From contig JAWPMV010000001.1 of the NCBI GenBank assembly GCA_033391075.1, positions 4,650,001 through 4,714,000 on the forward strand: a DNA stretch of 64,000 bases. The letters are read 5' to 3'. Below the pieces are notes generated by a model that saw nothing but the letters and a program-made list of their open reading frames with translations, was not told the origin of the DNA and made no database searches. This document shows positions 1 to 8,578 of this stretch, one piece after another (position 1 is the first letter of the stretch; each line of letters opens with the position of its first letter). The translations under genes and the position numbers were made by a program. Source of the stretch: Bacteroidia bacterium. Lineage in GTDB: Bacteria; Bacteroidota; Bacteroidia; J057.

Positions 1-1
1 T

Positions 2-559
2 TCCAATCTCTGCTTCCTTCACGCCCAGCTCTTTCACCCGGCCATGAAAAACGTAGGCCCCATCCGCAGGGAACTTGGCGTAAAAACCTTCTTCAATATG
101 CTGGGACCCATGGTAAATCCTGCTTTCCCTAAAAAACAATTGGTAGGCGTATTTGATTTGCAGTTGGCGAGGCTATATGGATATCTCTATCAGAAAACGG
201 ATAAGAATTTCGTCATTCTCCATTCTCTGGACGGTTATGATGAAATTTCCCTGACAGCTGATACGAAATACCTTTCCAATGAAGGCGACAACCTGATCAG
301 TCCGGAAATGATGGGCCTCAATCGTTGGCAGGCAGAAGATTTGCATGGAGGAGATACCGTAGAAGAAGCAGCCAAAATCTTCATGAACGTTCTCCAAAAT
401 CAAGCTACAGAACCGCAGAAACAAGTCGTTATCGCCAACGCTGCGATGGCAATTCATTGTTCCAAAGGTATCAGCATTTCAGATGCAGTAGCCAGTGCGA
501 GAGAATCCCTCGATAGCGGCAAGGCATTGGATAGTTTTAAGAAGTTCATCAAAAAATAG
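2..559 (+). CDS. trpD: Anthranilate phosphoribosyltransferase, 3' part (5' end outside window)
   Basis: This enzyme joins anthranilate to PRPP to give phosphoribosylanthranilate, the second step of tryptophan synthesis. The frame is open to the left edge; its visible start reads [14 protein letters not shown], followed by [21 protein letters not shown]. Both match the conserved C-terminal lobe of the TrpD family (PAMK...RRELG.RT.FN.LGP..NP), so the true start lies upstream and the first in-frame ATG at 44 is internal. About 185 residues of a usual 330-345 are present. It is followed by trpC, trpF, trpB and trpA on the same strand, which confirms the assignment. No frameshift is visible. Confidence 0.95.
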   Translation, partial: SNLCFLHAQLFHPAMKNVGPIRRELGVKTFFNMLGPMVNPAFPKKQLVGVFDLQLARLYGYLYQKTDKNFVILHSLDGYDEISLTADTKYLSNEGDNLISPEMMGLNRWQAEDLHGGDTVEEAAKIFMNVLQNQATEPQKQVVIANAAMAIHCSKGISISDAVASARESLDSGKALDSFKKFIKK

Positions 560-574
560 TAAGAAGTATTCTTG

Positions 575-629
575 TGTTCAGCTGTTCTCGTGTTATGGTT
601 GAATGAATCCTGACAAGAACACCTGAACA
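575..629. repeat. Imperfect inverted repeat in the trpD-trpC gap
   Basis: Arms at 575-593 and 611-629 are complementary at 15 of 19 positions, with a 17-nt loop. The element fills most of the 105-bp spacer between trpD and trpC. No T-tract follows, so it is not a standard terminator. It may be an mRNA processing or stability hairpin, or the remnant of a small palindromic repeat. Confidence 0.45.
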
Positions 630-664
630 TGAGGACAGCCCAATACGTTAACAAGGTTTTACCC

Positions 665-1486
665 ATGACCATTCTAGACGAAATAATTGCACATAAAAAG
701 ATTGAAGTAGAAGAGCGAAAAGCCCTTTATCCGATAAAATTATTGGAGAAAAGCATCTACTTCGACACTCCGGCTGTTTCGATGAAACACTATGTGAGTC
801 GGCCCGACCTAAGCGGCATCATTGCCGAGATAAAGCGAAAATCTCCTTCTAAAGGAGATATCAATCCTTTTGTATCGGTAGAAAAGGTTTCCATTGGCTA
901 TATGCAGGCTGGAGCCTCGGCCCTTTCCATCCTCACGGATACCAAATATTTTGGTGGGAAGAATGAAGACCTGACTCTTGCTCGCCAAATGAACTATTGC
1001 CCTATTTTGAGAAAGGAGTTTATCGTCGATGAGTACCAAATCCTGGAGGCGAGATCCATAGGCGCTGATGCAATTCTCCTAATAGCTTCGGCACTTTATC
1101 CCGCAGAACTCAAGAAATTGGCGGCCTTTGCAAAATCAGTTGGGCTGGAAGTACTCATGGAAGTTCACGACCAAATGGAACTGGATCGTTCTCTCAATGA
1201 GCACCTCGATCTGGTGGGAGTAAACAATCGCAACCTTAAAGATTTTAGCGTTGACATCAAGACTTCCTTGCAATTAGCAGATCAGATTCCGGCGGAGTTT
1301 ACCAAAGTTGCAGAAAGTGGAATCAGCGATCCCAAAGAGGTAGTCAAACTCAAGCAGGCAGGCTTTCAGGGATTTTTGATGGGACAAAAATTTATGGAAA
1401 CCAGTGCTCCGCATAAAGCTTGTGCAAAGTTTGTTGACGAACTGGAAAAACTCCTGAAGGAAAATAAAGTATTGCAAGGAAAATGA
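665..1486 (+). CDS. trpC: Indole-3-glycerol phosphate synthase
   Basis: TrpC closes carboxyphenylamino-deoxyribulose phosphate into indole-3-glycerol phosphate, with loss of CO2 and water. The protein is a 273-residue TIM barrel when started at ATG 665 (MTILDEIIAHKK). An upstream in-frame ATG at 629 would add 12 unconserved residues that fall in the inverted repeat. The phosphate/catalytic segment IIAEIKRKSPSKG supplies E55 and K57, matching the catalytic Glu/Lys pair known in the family. ILRKEFIVDEYQ and GVNNRNLKDF are further conserved strands, and VAESGISDP is the phosphate-binding end. It is monofunctional, unlike the enterobacterial TrpC-TrpF fusion. Its stop overlaps the trpF start by 4 bp (ATGA), which suggests coupled translation. 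Confidence 0.96.
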   Translation: MTILDEIIAHKKIEVEERKALYPIKLLEKSIYFDTPAVSMKHYVSRPDLSGIIAEIKRKSPSKGDINPFVSVEKVSIGYMQAGASALSILTDTKYFGGKNEDLTLARQMNYCPILRKEFIVDEYQILEARSIGADAILLIASALYPAELKKLAAFAKSVGLEVLMEVHDQMELDRSLNEHLDLVGVNNRNLKDFSVDIKTSLQLADQIPAEFTKVAESGISDPKEVVKLKQAGFQGFLMGQKFMETSAPHKACAKFVDELEKLLKENKVLQGK

Positions 1487-2124
1487 AGGCTGGCTCGGAC
1501 ATAAAATTAAAAGTGTGCGGCATGAAGTTCCCGGATAATGTGGAACAATTGCGGGAGCTAAGCCCCGATTTCATGGGCATGATCTTTTATGAAAAATCCA
1601 GCAGGAACGTGGGAGACAGTCTGGAAGCAAATAGGATAAAGGCACTTTCTCATCCTCAAAAGATTGGCGTCTTTGTAAATGCGGAAAAGGAATTTATGCT
1701 AAAGAAGGCAGAAGATTTTGGCCTTGACTACTTACAACTGCATGGTCAGGAAACGCCCCGACTTTGCAAAGAACTACAGGAAAGAGGGATCGGGATTATC
1801 AAAGTCTTCTCTGTAGGCAATGGATTTGATTTTAGCATACTCAAAGACTACGAGTCCTATGTCGATTTTTTCCTTTTCGATACCAAAGGAAAACATCCGG
1901 GAGGAAATGGAGTGGTCTTCAATTGGGATATTCTGAATCAATACCCCAGTCATGTACCTTTCTTTTTGAGTGGGGGAATCAGTTTGGAGAATGCCGGTGC
2001 TATCCCGAATCATCCCAGGCTCTATGCCATAGATGTAAACAGCAAATTTGAGCTAAGTCCAGGCTTAAAAAATATAGAACAGTTAAAAGAACTCAAGAAA
2101 CAAATGGCTACTGCCCAGGCATAG
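1483..2124 (+). CDS. trpF: Phosphoribosylanthranilate isomerase
   Basis: TrpF performs the Amadori rearrangement of phosphoribosylanthranilate, between the TrpD and TrpC steps. The 213-residue TIM barrel begins [11 protein letters not shown], containing the catalytic Cys of the K-C-G motif. [15 protein letters not shown] contains the catalytic Asp region (D-T/D...GG.G), and [11 protein letters not shown] and AIDVNSKFE are the phosphate-binding strands. The usual DxNSG(V/F)E reads DVNSKFE here, a conservative-looking loop variant. The ATG overlaps the trpC stop by 4 bp. Gene order trpC-trpF-trpB-trpA is standard for Bacteroidota. Confidence 0.95.
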   Translation: MKAGSDIKLKVCGMKFPDNVEQLRELSPDFMGMIFYEKSSRNVGDSLEANRIKALSHPQKIGVFVNAEKEFMLKKAEDFGLDYLQLHGQETPRLCKELQERGIGIIKVFSVGNGFDFSILKDYESYVDFFLFDTKGKHPGGNGVVFNWDILNQYPSHVPFFLSGGISLENAGAIPNHPRLYAIDVNSKFELSPGLKNIEQLKELKKQMATAQA

Positions 2125-2143
2125 TCAAAAGTATACGATCATC

Positions 2144-3340
2144 ATGAACAAGATTATAGAATCGCCCTTTCAGGTAAACGAGCATGGATATTATGGCCAA
2201 TTCGGAGGGGCCTTTATCCCGGAAATGCTTTACCCCAATATAGAAGAACTGAGAGAAAACTACCTACAGATCATAGGTGAAGCTGATTTTCAGGAAGAAT
2301 TTCGTTCCTTACTGAAAGATTATGTGGGCAGACCGACACCTCTATACTTCGCCAAAAGATTATCAGAAAGCATAGGCGCCCAAATCTACCTCAAGCGGGA
2401 AGACCTTTGCCATACGGGAGCTCATAAAGTAAATAATACGATCGGACAAATCCTCCTGGCCAAACGCCTGAATAAACCCAGAATCATTGCTGAGACGGGA
2501 GCTGGCCAACATGGAGTAGCTACAGCTACGGCTTGTGCCTTGATGGGCATGGAGTGTATCGTTTATATGGGTTCGGTAGATATCGAAAGACAGAAACCTA
2601 ATGTAGAGCGAATGAAAATGTTGGGGGCAAAAGTAGTCCCTGCAGAATCTGGAAGTAAAACCCTCAAAGATGCCACGAATGAAGCCATGCGCCATTGGAT
2701 CAACAATCCTAAAGACACGCATTATATCATTGGTTCCGTGGTAGGTCCACACCCTTATCCGGATATGGTCGCCCGTTTCCAATCGGTCATCAGTGAGGAA
2801 ATCAGGCTTCAGTTGAAAGAAAAAACAGGCAAAGAAACCCCTGATTATGTTGTTGCCTGTGTAGGTGGGGGAAGTAATGCTGCAGGTGCCTTTTATCATT
2901 TCCTGGATGATAAAGAAGTAAAACTGGTAGCAGCAGAAGCAGCAGGACTTGGAATTGATTCCGGCAAATCCGCTGCAACTACCTATCTGGGAAAAGCCGG
3001 TGTCCTTCATGGTAGCAAAACGATCCTCATGCAAACAGAAGATGGACAAGTCGTAGAACCTCATTCTATTTCAGCGGGACTCGATTATCCGGGTATTGGT
3101 CCTATCCACGCACATTTATTTGATTCTGGTAGAGGCAAATTTTACTACGTGACAGACCAGGAAGCCATGCAAGCCGGCTACAAACTCAGCGAGATTGAAG
3201 GCATCATTCCAGCCATTGAATCCGCTCATGCCCTGGCAGCTCTCGAAAAGATGGAATTGAAAAAAGAAGATGTCGTCGTTCTCAATCTCTCAGGCAGAGG
3301 CGATAAGGATTTGGCGACTTACATCAAACATCGAAAGTAA
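2144..3340 (+). CDS. trpB: Tryptophan synthase beta chain
   Basis: TrpB condenses indole with serine to form tryptophan, using pyridoxal phosphate, in an alpha2-beta2 complex with TrpA. The protein has 398 residues, the normal family length. The start [15 protein letters not shown] is the conserved N-terminal signature. The PLP lysine lies in [14 protein letters not shown] (K95). [14 protein letters not shown] and [13 protein letters not shown] are the substrate and phosphate-binding loops, and [12 protein letters not shown] is the conserved COMM/C-terminal segment. This is the TrpB1 type, which normally pairs with TrpA, and trpA follows 79 bp later. A 233-residue open frame on the opposite strand is a shadow of this gene. 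Confidence 0.97.
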   Translation: MNKIIESPFQVNEHGYYGQFGGAFIPEMLYPNIEELRENYLQIIGEADFQEEFRSLLKDYVGRPTPLYFAKRLSESIGAQIYLKREDLCHTGAHKVNNTIGQILLAKRLNKPRIIAETGAGQHGVATATACALMGMECIVYMGSVDIERQKPNVERMKMLGAKVVPAESGSKTLKDATNEAMRHWINNPKDTHYIIGSVVGPHPYPDMVARFQSVISEEIRLQLKEKTGKETPDYVVACVGGGSNAAGAFYHFLDDKEVKLVAAEAAGLGIDSGKSAATTYLGKAGVLHGSKTILMQTEDGQVVEPHSISAGLDYPGIGPIHAHLFDSGRGKFYYVTDQEAMQAGYKLSEIEGIIPAIESAHALAALEKMELKKEDVVVLNLSGRGDKDLATYIKHRK

Positions 3341-3378
3341 AAGGTATTGGCGTAGGGGCGTTAAATCCAAGATCAACT

Positions 3379-3391
3379 CCAATACGCTAAC
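3379..3391. repeat. Copy of an intergenic motif (CCAATACGCTAAC) in the trpB-trpA gap
   Basis: The 13-mer differs by one base from the one at 640-652 in the trpD-trpC gap. Its core resembles AATACCCTAAC at 31384-31394 and an inverted form near 31277-31285. The motif lies in the non-coding spacer directly before trpA. Confidence 0.35.
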
Positions 3392-3419
3392 CCCCAAACA
3401 CATCAATATGCATATTCCT

Positions 3420-4208
3420 ATGAACCGCATAAAAAAACTCTTCGAACATAAATCCGGCAATATCCTATCGGTCTTTTTTACTGCCGGACATCCGGAGCTG
3501 AATGATACAGTAGAGATCATTACCGAGCTAGCTGCTTCAGGGGTAGATCTCATTGAAATCGGGATGCCTTATTCCGATCCTATAGCTGATGGAACCACCA
3601 TACAGGCCAGCAGCTTCAAAGCCCTTCAAAATGGCATGAGCATTCAGACGCTTTTTGATCAATTGAAAGGAATCCGCGAAAAAGTTGACATTCCCCTCAT
3701 CCTCATGGGCTATCTCAATCCTGTCATGCAGTATGGCATAGAGAAGTTCTGCGAGCAAGCGGAGAAAGTAGGGATAGATGGTTTTATTCTGCCGGATTTA
3801 CCCATGGCCGAATACCAGGCCTTTTATCGAAAAACCTTTGAGCAACATGCTTTGAGTAATATTTTCCTCATTACTCCACAAACCTCAGAAAAACGTATCC
3901 AGCTGATAGATGAGGTGAGTGATAGCTTTATATATGTAGTATCCACAGATAGCACTACAGGTCGCACAGAAGGCTTCAATGAGCAACAAGTGGCTTATTT
4001 TCGCAGGATACAGGAAATGGGACTTAAGAATCCCCATTTAATTGGCTTCGGCATTTCAGATCATAAAAGTTTCAGCGATGCCAGTGCCCATGCAAAAGGA
4101 GCAATTATCGGTAGTGCCTTCATAAAAGCCCTGGAAAAGGAAGGCAGCATCAGCGAAAGAGTTAGAAATTTCGTCCATAAAATAAAAGGACTGGAATTGC
4201 AGGCCTAG
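3420..4208 (+). CDS. trpA: Tryptophan synthase alpha chain
   Basis: TrpA cleaves indole-3-glycerol phosphate to indole and glyceraldehyde-3-phosphate; indole is passed to TrpB. Starting at ATG 3420 (MNRIKKLFEHK) gives 262 residues, the usual length. ATG 3408 adds four residues and is equally possible, while an open frame back to 3270 overlaps trpB and has no family resemblance. The segment LIEIGMPYSDPIADG carries the catalytic Glu (E46) and Asp (D57). FILPDLPMAE and YVVSTDSTTGRTEG form the phosphate-binding and loop-6 regions, and GFGISDHKS is the usual GFGI motif. It follows trpB and precedes the DAHP synthase gene by 27 bp. Confidence 0.94.
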   Translation: MNRIKKLFEHKSGNILSVFFTAGHPELNDTVEIITELAASGVDLIEIGMPYSDPIADGTTIQASSFKALQNGMSIQTLFDQLKGIREKVDIPLILMGYLNPVMQYGIEKFCEQAEKVGIDGFILPDLPMAEYQAFYRKTFEQHALSNIFLITPQTSEKRIQLIDEVSDSFIYVVSTDSTTGRTEGFNEQQVAYFRRIQEMGLKNPHLIGFGISDHKSFSDASAHAKGAIIGSAFIKALEKEGSISERVRNFVHKIKGLELQA

Positions 4209-4235
4209 AACCATCACCCTTGAGAAAACCATCAG

Positions 4236-5249
4236 ATGATCATACAACTCAGCAATCCCATCAAAGAATCCGACAAGCAAAATATTCTGGATAAAATTGC
4301 AGATATCGGATACAAGGCGCGTGAGATCAATACCCAGAAAGGCCACTATATGGTTGCCATCGGTAAAACTGCCTTTGATATCAGGACCATCGGAAGCCTT
4401 CCCGGTGTAAAAGATGTACATCGGGTAACGGATGCCTATAAATTTGTTTCCCGAAAATGGAAAGTCAAACCGACTGCTATTGACCTGGGAGATGGAGTGA
4501 TAATTGAAGAAGGGAAATTCAGCATCATGGCGGGTCCTTGTTCGATTGAAGGAGAAAAGCAGATCGAGCAAACCCTCAAACATTTGAAGGAGCAAGGGGT
4601 CAGAATCATGCGGGGTGGAGTTTATAAACCTCGTTCTTCTCCCTATTCTTTCAGAGGAATGGGAATAGATGGGCTAAAGATGTGGGCAACTATGGCCCGC
4701 GAATATGGCATTAAGATCATAACAGAGGTTATGCAATCTTCTCAAATAGAAGATATGTATGAGTACATAGATATCTTCCAGGTGGGAGCAAGAAATACCC
4801 AGAACTTCAATTTGCTGGATGCTCTCGGAGAAGTAGATAAACCCATATTACTCAAAAGAGGCATCTCAGGTACTATCGAAGAACTCCTCCAATCAGCCGA
4901 ATACATTTTCTCCGGTGGCAATGAAAAGATCATGCTTTGTGAGAGAGGAATCAGAAGTTATGAAAAGGCCTATCGAAACACCATGGATATCAATGCCATA
5001 GCCATGCTTAAGGATAAGTCGCATTTACCGGTGATCGCTGATCCCTCTCATGGAGTAGGATTGCGTAATTTTGTAGAACCAATAGCACTGGCTTCTGTCA
5101 TGGCTGGAGCTGATGGAGTGATCTATGAAACCCATCCCATTCCAGAAAAAGCTTTCTCGGATGCTCAACAAACCTTGAGTTTCTATGAATCCTCAGAATT
5201 AATCCGTAAATTGAGCTTAGCTTTTTCCCTTATACAAGACAAATTTTAA
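4236..5249 (+). CDS. aroF: 3-deoxy-7-phosphoheptulonate synthase (AroAI-beta type)
   Basis: DAHP synthase condenses phosphoenolpyruvate and erythrose-4-phosphate, the first committed step of aromatic amino acid synthesis. The 337-residue protein has an N-terminal ferredoxin-like domain (about 1-70), of the kind that gives feedback inhibition in the Thermotoga-type enzymes. The TIM barrel follows, with MAGPCSIEGEKQ, RGGVYKPRSSPYSFRG, QVGARNTQNFNLL, LLKRGISGTIEEL, CERGIR and VIADPSHGVG. The PRSSPYSF and DPSHG segments hold PEP and metal ligands. It lies 27 bp after trpA and so probably belongs to the trp transcript, which would couple the shikimate entry step to tryptophan supply. The symbol aroF is the usual label for this type. 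Confidence 0.93.
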   Translation: MIIQLSNPIKESDKQNILDKIADIGYKAREINTQKGHYMVAIGKTAFDIRTIGSLPGVKDVHRVTDAYKFVSRKWKVKPTAIDLGDGVIIEEGKFSIMAGPCSIEGEKQIEQTLKHLKEQGVRIMRGGVYKPRSSPYSFRGMGIDGLKMWATMAREYGIKIITEVMQSSQIEDMYEYIDIFQVGARNTQNFNLLDALGEVDKPILLKRGISGTIEELLQSAEYIFSGGNEKIMLCERGIRSYEKAYRNTMDINAIAMLKDKSHLPVIADPSHGVGLRNFVEPIALASVMAGADGVIYETHPIPEKAFSDAQQTLSFYESSELIRKLSLAFSLIQDKF

Positions 5250-5299
5250 AGCTGAAAGGCTTTCTCTGGCTACACACTCTATCGAAAGAATGTCGGGTG

Positions 5300-5321
5300 A
5301 CTTTTGTCCGAACTTTCGTCC
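5300..5321 (+). repeat. Two direct 10-bp repeats ACTTTNGTCC
   Basis: ACTTTTGTCC (5300-5309) and ACTTTCGTCC (5312-5321) are spaced by 2 bp, giving a 12-bp period, in the gap between the DAHP synthase gene and the small membrane protein. This could be a tandem protein-binding site for the downstream gene, but chance is possible. Confidence 0.3.
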
Positions 5322-5349
5322 TAAGTACAACCTTTAAAATAGCTAGATT

Positions 5350-5562
5350 ATGAAGCTGTTCACACTTATATGGATACTAATGATGGGAGGAATTAGCCTC
5401 TACATGGGTATTCTTAGTATCGTCAAGGGAAAGATTTCTACCATCTCCCCGCTCGAATGGAAGTCCAAAAGTGAGCACTCATTGCCCTATTCCATTTATG
5501 TCCTTACTCCGGTATTTCTCATATTCGGAGCCTTAATGCTAAGTCTCTATTTCTTCGCATAG
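5350..5562 (+). CDS. Small membrane protein, two predicted TM helices, unknown function
   Basis: I do not recognise the family. The 70-residue product has a hydrophobic helix at about residues 3-25, a short polar loop rich in Ser/Lys/Glu (about 26-47), and a second helix at about 48-69. This suggests a hairpin membrane protein with both ends on one side. ATG 5350 lies 100 bp after the DAHP synthase stop, with no terminator seen between them. The next gene starts 26 bp downstream. The clear hydrophobic pattern and ATG start favour a real gene. Confidence 0.6.
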   Translation: MKLFTLIWILMMGGISLYMGILSIVKGKISTISPLEWKSKSEHSLPYSIYVLTPVFLIFGALMLSLYFFA

Positions 5563-5588
5563 GTAAATGTTATAAATTTGCCTTCCCC

Positions 5589-6026
5589 ATGTTGACAAAA
5601 GCAGAAATAGAAAACGTCCACATCAGCCTTGTTGTGAATGAGGAGCAAGTCTTAGCCCTCAGAGTTTCAAAAAGTGGTGCCCTCAACCGTATGGGCGATG
5701 GCAGCGATGATCCCAAAATGCGACTGATGTTCATGAAACGCATCGAAGAGCCTCTTTTCGATCGTTTGATGGAAATACTTTCCCTTGATTTATTATCAAT
5801 GGTGGGAAGATATACCTTCCCTGATCCCAAAGGTGACATCACCCAATTACTTATTACCCTCGAAGGAGAAAAGGATACGGAGACTGGCTATGAATTTGTC
5901 TACGGATCTGACTCAGAAGGCCCTCCTGAAGAGATCATAGATTTCGTCGAATATGCAGTCGAACTTAGTGATCCCTACTGGGAAGATTTTCTCTCTCGCA
6001 AGCTGCAAGGTTCCAAAAAACCCTAA
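5589..6026 (+). CDS. Hypothetical protein, 145 residues, acidic C-terminal half
   Basis: No known family is recognised. The protein is soluble (no signal peptide, no TM). It has an N-terminal alpha/beta-looking part (residues 1-60, with VHISLVVNEEQVLALRVSKSG), a middle segment LLSMVGRYTFPDPKGD, and an acidic tail ending in PYWEDFLSRKLQ. Codon use resembles the neighbours. A TAAATTTG box at 5573-5580, matching the Bacteroidota -7 element, ends 8 bp before the ATG. If used, it would give an almost leaderless mRNA, but no good -33 element is visible, so readthrough from upstream is also possible. Confidence 0.65.
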   Translation: MLTKAEIENVHISLVVNEEQVLALRVSKSGALNRMGDGSDDPKMRLMFMKRIEEPLFDRLMEILSLDLLSMVGRYTFPDPKGDITQLLITLEGEKDTETGYEFVYGSDSEGPPEEIIDFVEYAVELSDPYWEDFLSRKLQGSKKP

Positions 6027-6142
6027 TAGGGTTTAGCTTTCTCCAATTGTATCAATTTTAAATAGAGAATCTAGCTGGTAGAAAGTCTGCCAGCCCCTAA
6101 AATGATTCGGCTTATTTAGGTGTTTATACCTCTATTTTTATG

Positions 6143-6150
6143 TAATTTTG
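6143..6150 (+). promoter_or_regulatory. Candidate -7 promoter box (TAATTTTG)
   Basis: TAATTTTG fits TAnnTTTG exactly and ends 38 bp before the ATG of the TlpA-like gene. The 162-bp gap after 6026 has no other candidate. No clear TTTG lies 19-21 bp upstream (nearest is TTTA at 6115-6118), so confidence is moderate. Confidence 0.35.
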
Positions 6151-6188
6151 CCGAAATTGCTTTCTAGAATAAAGCTCAAGCAAAACTT

Positions 6189-7691
6189 ATGCAACTCAAG
6201 ATAAATCTCTATTCTTCCTTTCTTTGTATTTCTCTCTCGGCTTTACTCTTTTTCTCCTGTAAGCAGTCAAGTACCAGTGATACCAGCTCTGCAGTAGCCG
6301 GAACCACTACTCCTGCAGTAGAAAAAGTTGACAATCGTCCGATTGACAAAAACTATGAAATTGGCGTCAAGCTCAATAATTATAGCGAACCTAAGATTTA
6401 TTTGGGCCACTATTACGGCAATACCAATCGCCTGAGAGATTCAGCCGAGCTGGTCAACGGTAGCTATTTATTTAAAGGAGAAGTAACCCTGGAGCCGGGC
6501 ATGTACCTGGTTATCCTCCCCCCTACGAATCGGTTTTTTGAAGTCGTCGTGGATAGAGACCAGCATTTCAATATTGATACGGATACCACTGATTTGATAG
6601 GCAATCTAAAAATAGAAGGTTCTGTTGACAATCAGATTTTCTACGATGATATCAATTTCCTCTCCGTGCAAAGAGAGAAGATTACTCCTCTTCAGCAAAA
6701 ATTCCAGCAGACACAGGAAGGAAGTTCGGAGTATGAAGAACTAAAAACCCAAATGGCTGAAATTGATTCTACTGTCATGAGACATAGGAGAAAATTGAAT
6801 GCTGAACATGGAGAGAAGTTTTATCCAAAATTCCTCAAGGCCATGGCAAGGATAAAAGTTCCTGATGCACCTGAAGGAGCTGAAGAAAGTTGGCAATTTT
6901 ATTACTACAGAGGTCACTTCTGGGATGATATTGATTTTTCGGATGGTCGTATGTTGCGCTCTGTAGTTTTGGGGAATAAAGTCAAGGAGTACATGGACAA
7001 TTTGACACCCAAGCATCCGGATTCTGTAAATAAGTCTATCGACCTCATATTGGGAATGGCTAAGGAAAATGATGATGCATTCCAGTATTTCGTAGCTCAT
7101 TTACTCAATACCTATGGAATTGAGAATAAGCAAATGGGCATGGATGCGGTCTTTGTACATGTAGTGGAAAGATATTACCTCTCTGGCGCTGCCTGGTGGG
7201 CGGACTCTGCTCAATTGGCCAATATGGAAGAAAGAGCCCTGGCCCTTAGCCCCAATCTCATTGGAAGAAAAGCGCCAGACTTTACTGCTTTAGATGAAAA
7301 CAATCAGCCCCGGAGCCTGTACAGTGTAAACTCACCTTATACCATCCTCTATTTCTGGGATTATGATTGTGGGCATTGTAAAACAGTAACTCCCAAACTC
7401 ACCGAAATTTGGCCAAAATTTAAAGATAAAGGAGTCGCTCTTTATGCCTTGAGTATCAATGGAGATATTGGCATCTGGAAAGAAAAAATCAAAGAATATA
7501 ATCTCACGGGAGCTGTAAATGTACAGGATCACAGAAGACAATCTGGCTTCGATGGCATGTACGATATTCGCTCCACTCCAAGAATCTTCCTCCTCGATCA
7601 GGATAAGAAAATACTTTACAAGCAATTTGCAGTAGAAGATCTGGAAGGAATCCTGGAGCATGAATTTGAAAAGGAAGAAGAGGCAGATTAA
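6189..7691 (+). CDS. TlpA-like thioredoxin-fold lipoprotein
   Basis: A signal peptide with lipobox LFFSC (Cys24) marks a lipoprotein anchored in the envelope. After a Ser/Thr-rich spacer, residues about 55-140 resemble the DUF4369-type beta domain found before thioredoxin domains in Bacteroidota. Residues about 150-350 are a helical region resembling DUF5106-type segments. The C-terminal thioredoxin domain (about 355-495) has the active site C394-G-H-C397 (FWDYDCGHCKT) and the cis-Pro loop in STPRIFLL. Such proteins reduce disulfides in the periplasm, in thiol quality control or cytochrome maturation; the substrate is not known here. The 500-residue length is typical. It appears to be a single-gene unit. 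Confidence 0.85.
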   Translation: MQLKINLYSSFLCISLSALLFFSCKQSSTSDTSSAVAGTTTPAVEKVDNRPIDKNYEIGVKLNNYSEPKIYLGHYYGNTNRLRDSAELVNGSYLFKGEVTLEPGMYLVILPPTNRFFEVVVDRDQHFNIDTDTTDLIGNLKIEGSVDNQIFYDDINFLSVQREKITPLQQKFQQTQEGSSEYEELKTQMAEIDSTVMRHRRKLNAEHGEKFYPKFLKAMARIKVPDAPEGAEESWQFYYYRGHFWDDIDFSDGRMLRSVVLGNKVKEYMDNLTPKHPDSVNKSIDLILGMAKENDDAFQYFVAHLLNTYGIENKQMGMDAVFVHVVERYYLSGAAWWADSAQLANMEERALALSPNLIGRKAPDFTALDENNQPRSLYSVNSPYTILYFWDYDCGHCKTVTPKLTEIWPKFKDKGVALYALSINGDIGIWKEKIKEYNLTGAVNVQDHRRQSGFDGMYDIRSTPRIFLLDQDKKILYKQFAVEDLEGILEHEFEKEEEAD

Positions 7692-7763
7692 CATAGCGAT
7701 CTGCTCAAACCGATATACAGGCGGCGATACTCATCGTCGCCTATTTCTTTTAATTAAATTCCT

Positions 7764-8051
7764 ATGATACTTGAAGTTGCCATCCTGAATATAAAGGACG
7801 GAAAAACGAAAGCATTCGAACAAGATTTTCAAAAAGCCAGCCCGTTCATCCAAAATAATCCTGGCTATATTTCCCATGACTTGAAGCGCTGCATGGAAAA
7901 TGATCATCAATATATCCTGTTGGTGAAATGGGAAAATCTGGAAGATCACGAAGAAGGCTTCCGGAAATCGGAGAATTATGGGCCCTGGAAAAAACTCTTA
8001 CATCATTATTATGATCCCTTTCCAGTGGTAGAACACTATGAAGCGGTCTGA
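7764..8051 (+). CDS. Antibiotic biosynthesis monooxygenase (ABM) domain protein
   Basis: This 95-residue protein is a single dimeric alpha/beta barrel of the ABM type: ILEVAILNIKDGKTKAFEQDF, then NPGYISHDLKRCMEND, then YILLVKWENLEDHEEGFRKS, then a C-terminal segment ending in PVVEHYE. Known relatives include small monooxygenases and heme-degrading or quinone-modifying enzymes, but many ABM proteins have no assigned substrate. The pattern K-x-G-K/A-F-E...F...PGY....L....V...W.....H....S is clear. The 3' end overlaps the convergent gene at 8036 by 16 bp. Confidence 0.8.
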   Translation: MILEVAILNIKDGKTKAFEQDFQKASPFIQNNPGYISHDLKRCMENDHQYILLVKWENLEDHEEGFRKSENYGPWKKLLHHYYDPFPVVEHYEAV

Positions 8052-8488
8052 GAAGTAGGCAATAACTTTCTGAGCATGTAGAGCAACAAAACAGCTCGCA
8101 AACTCCAGGCTATCGTCCTTATCCAATTGCTATTTACCAAAGCTTTAATTGCTTCGACATCATAGTTGAGTGTGATCTTATTGTGCAAAGGGACCTGAAT
8201 AAAAAAGGTACTCAACCAAATAAGGACAAGCAGCCCCAAACTAATCCAACACAAATGGGGGGAAAGCCCCTCACTTCTTTGTAGTACTAATAATACTGCT
8301 GTACCCAATTCAACTAACATAAGTGGTCCGACAATCGGGCTGATCCAGTTTCTATGAAGGATCTCATACTGCTGAAACGAAACTTCACCTACATATTCAA
8401 ACAAAGGATAATGGAGCCATTGAATGATCCAGATAATCCCACACATCATCAAGGTCGAAAGCAGGTGAATCAGGAAGAGATCTCGCAT
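8036..8488 (-). CDS. Four-TM integral membrane protein, DUF1772-like
   Basis: The 150-residue protein has four hydrophobic helices (about residues 4-24, 50-68, 80-98, 127-143). Between helices 3 and 4 lies IQVPLHNKITLNYD, followed by NSNWIRTIAWSLRAVLLL. The P-x-H...NW(I/L)RT..W..R pattern is shared by a group of uncharacterised bacterial membrane proteins. Function is unknown. It reads leftward from a gap facing the propeller-VWA gene and overlaps the ABM gene tail by 16 bp. The start ATG 8488 is the only good candidate. Confidence 0.7.
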   Translation of the reverse strand: MRDLFLIHLLSTLMMCGIIWIIQWLHYPLFEYVGEVSFQQYEILHRNWISPIVGPLMLVELGTAVLLVLQRSEGLSPHLCWISLGLLVLIWLSTFFIQVPLHNKITLNYDVEAIKALVNSNWIRTIAWSLRAVLLLYMLRKLLPTSQTAS

Positions 8489-8578
8489 GTTGATCGGGTA
8501 ATTTTATTCAAGTATATTCGTATTTAACTCATAATTAACATTTTTCCCCGCAACTTTGTCTTCGTTTCTGGTGTATTT

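Noticed and set aside
2363-3064. 233-residue open frame on the - strand inside trpB
   Set aside because: It lies entirely within a strongly conserved gene on the other strand and shows no domain pattern.
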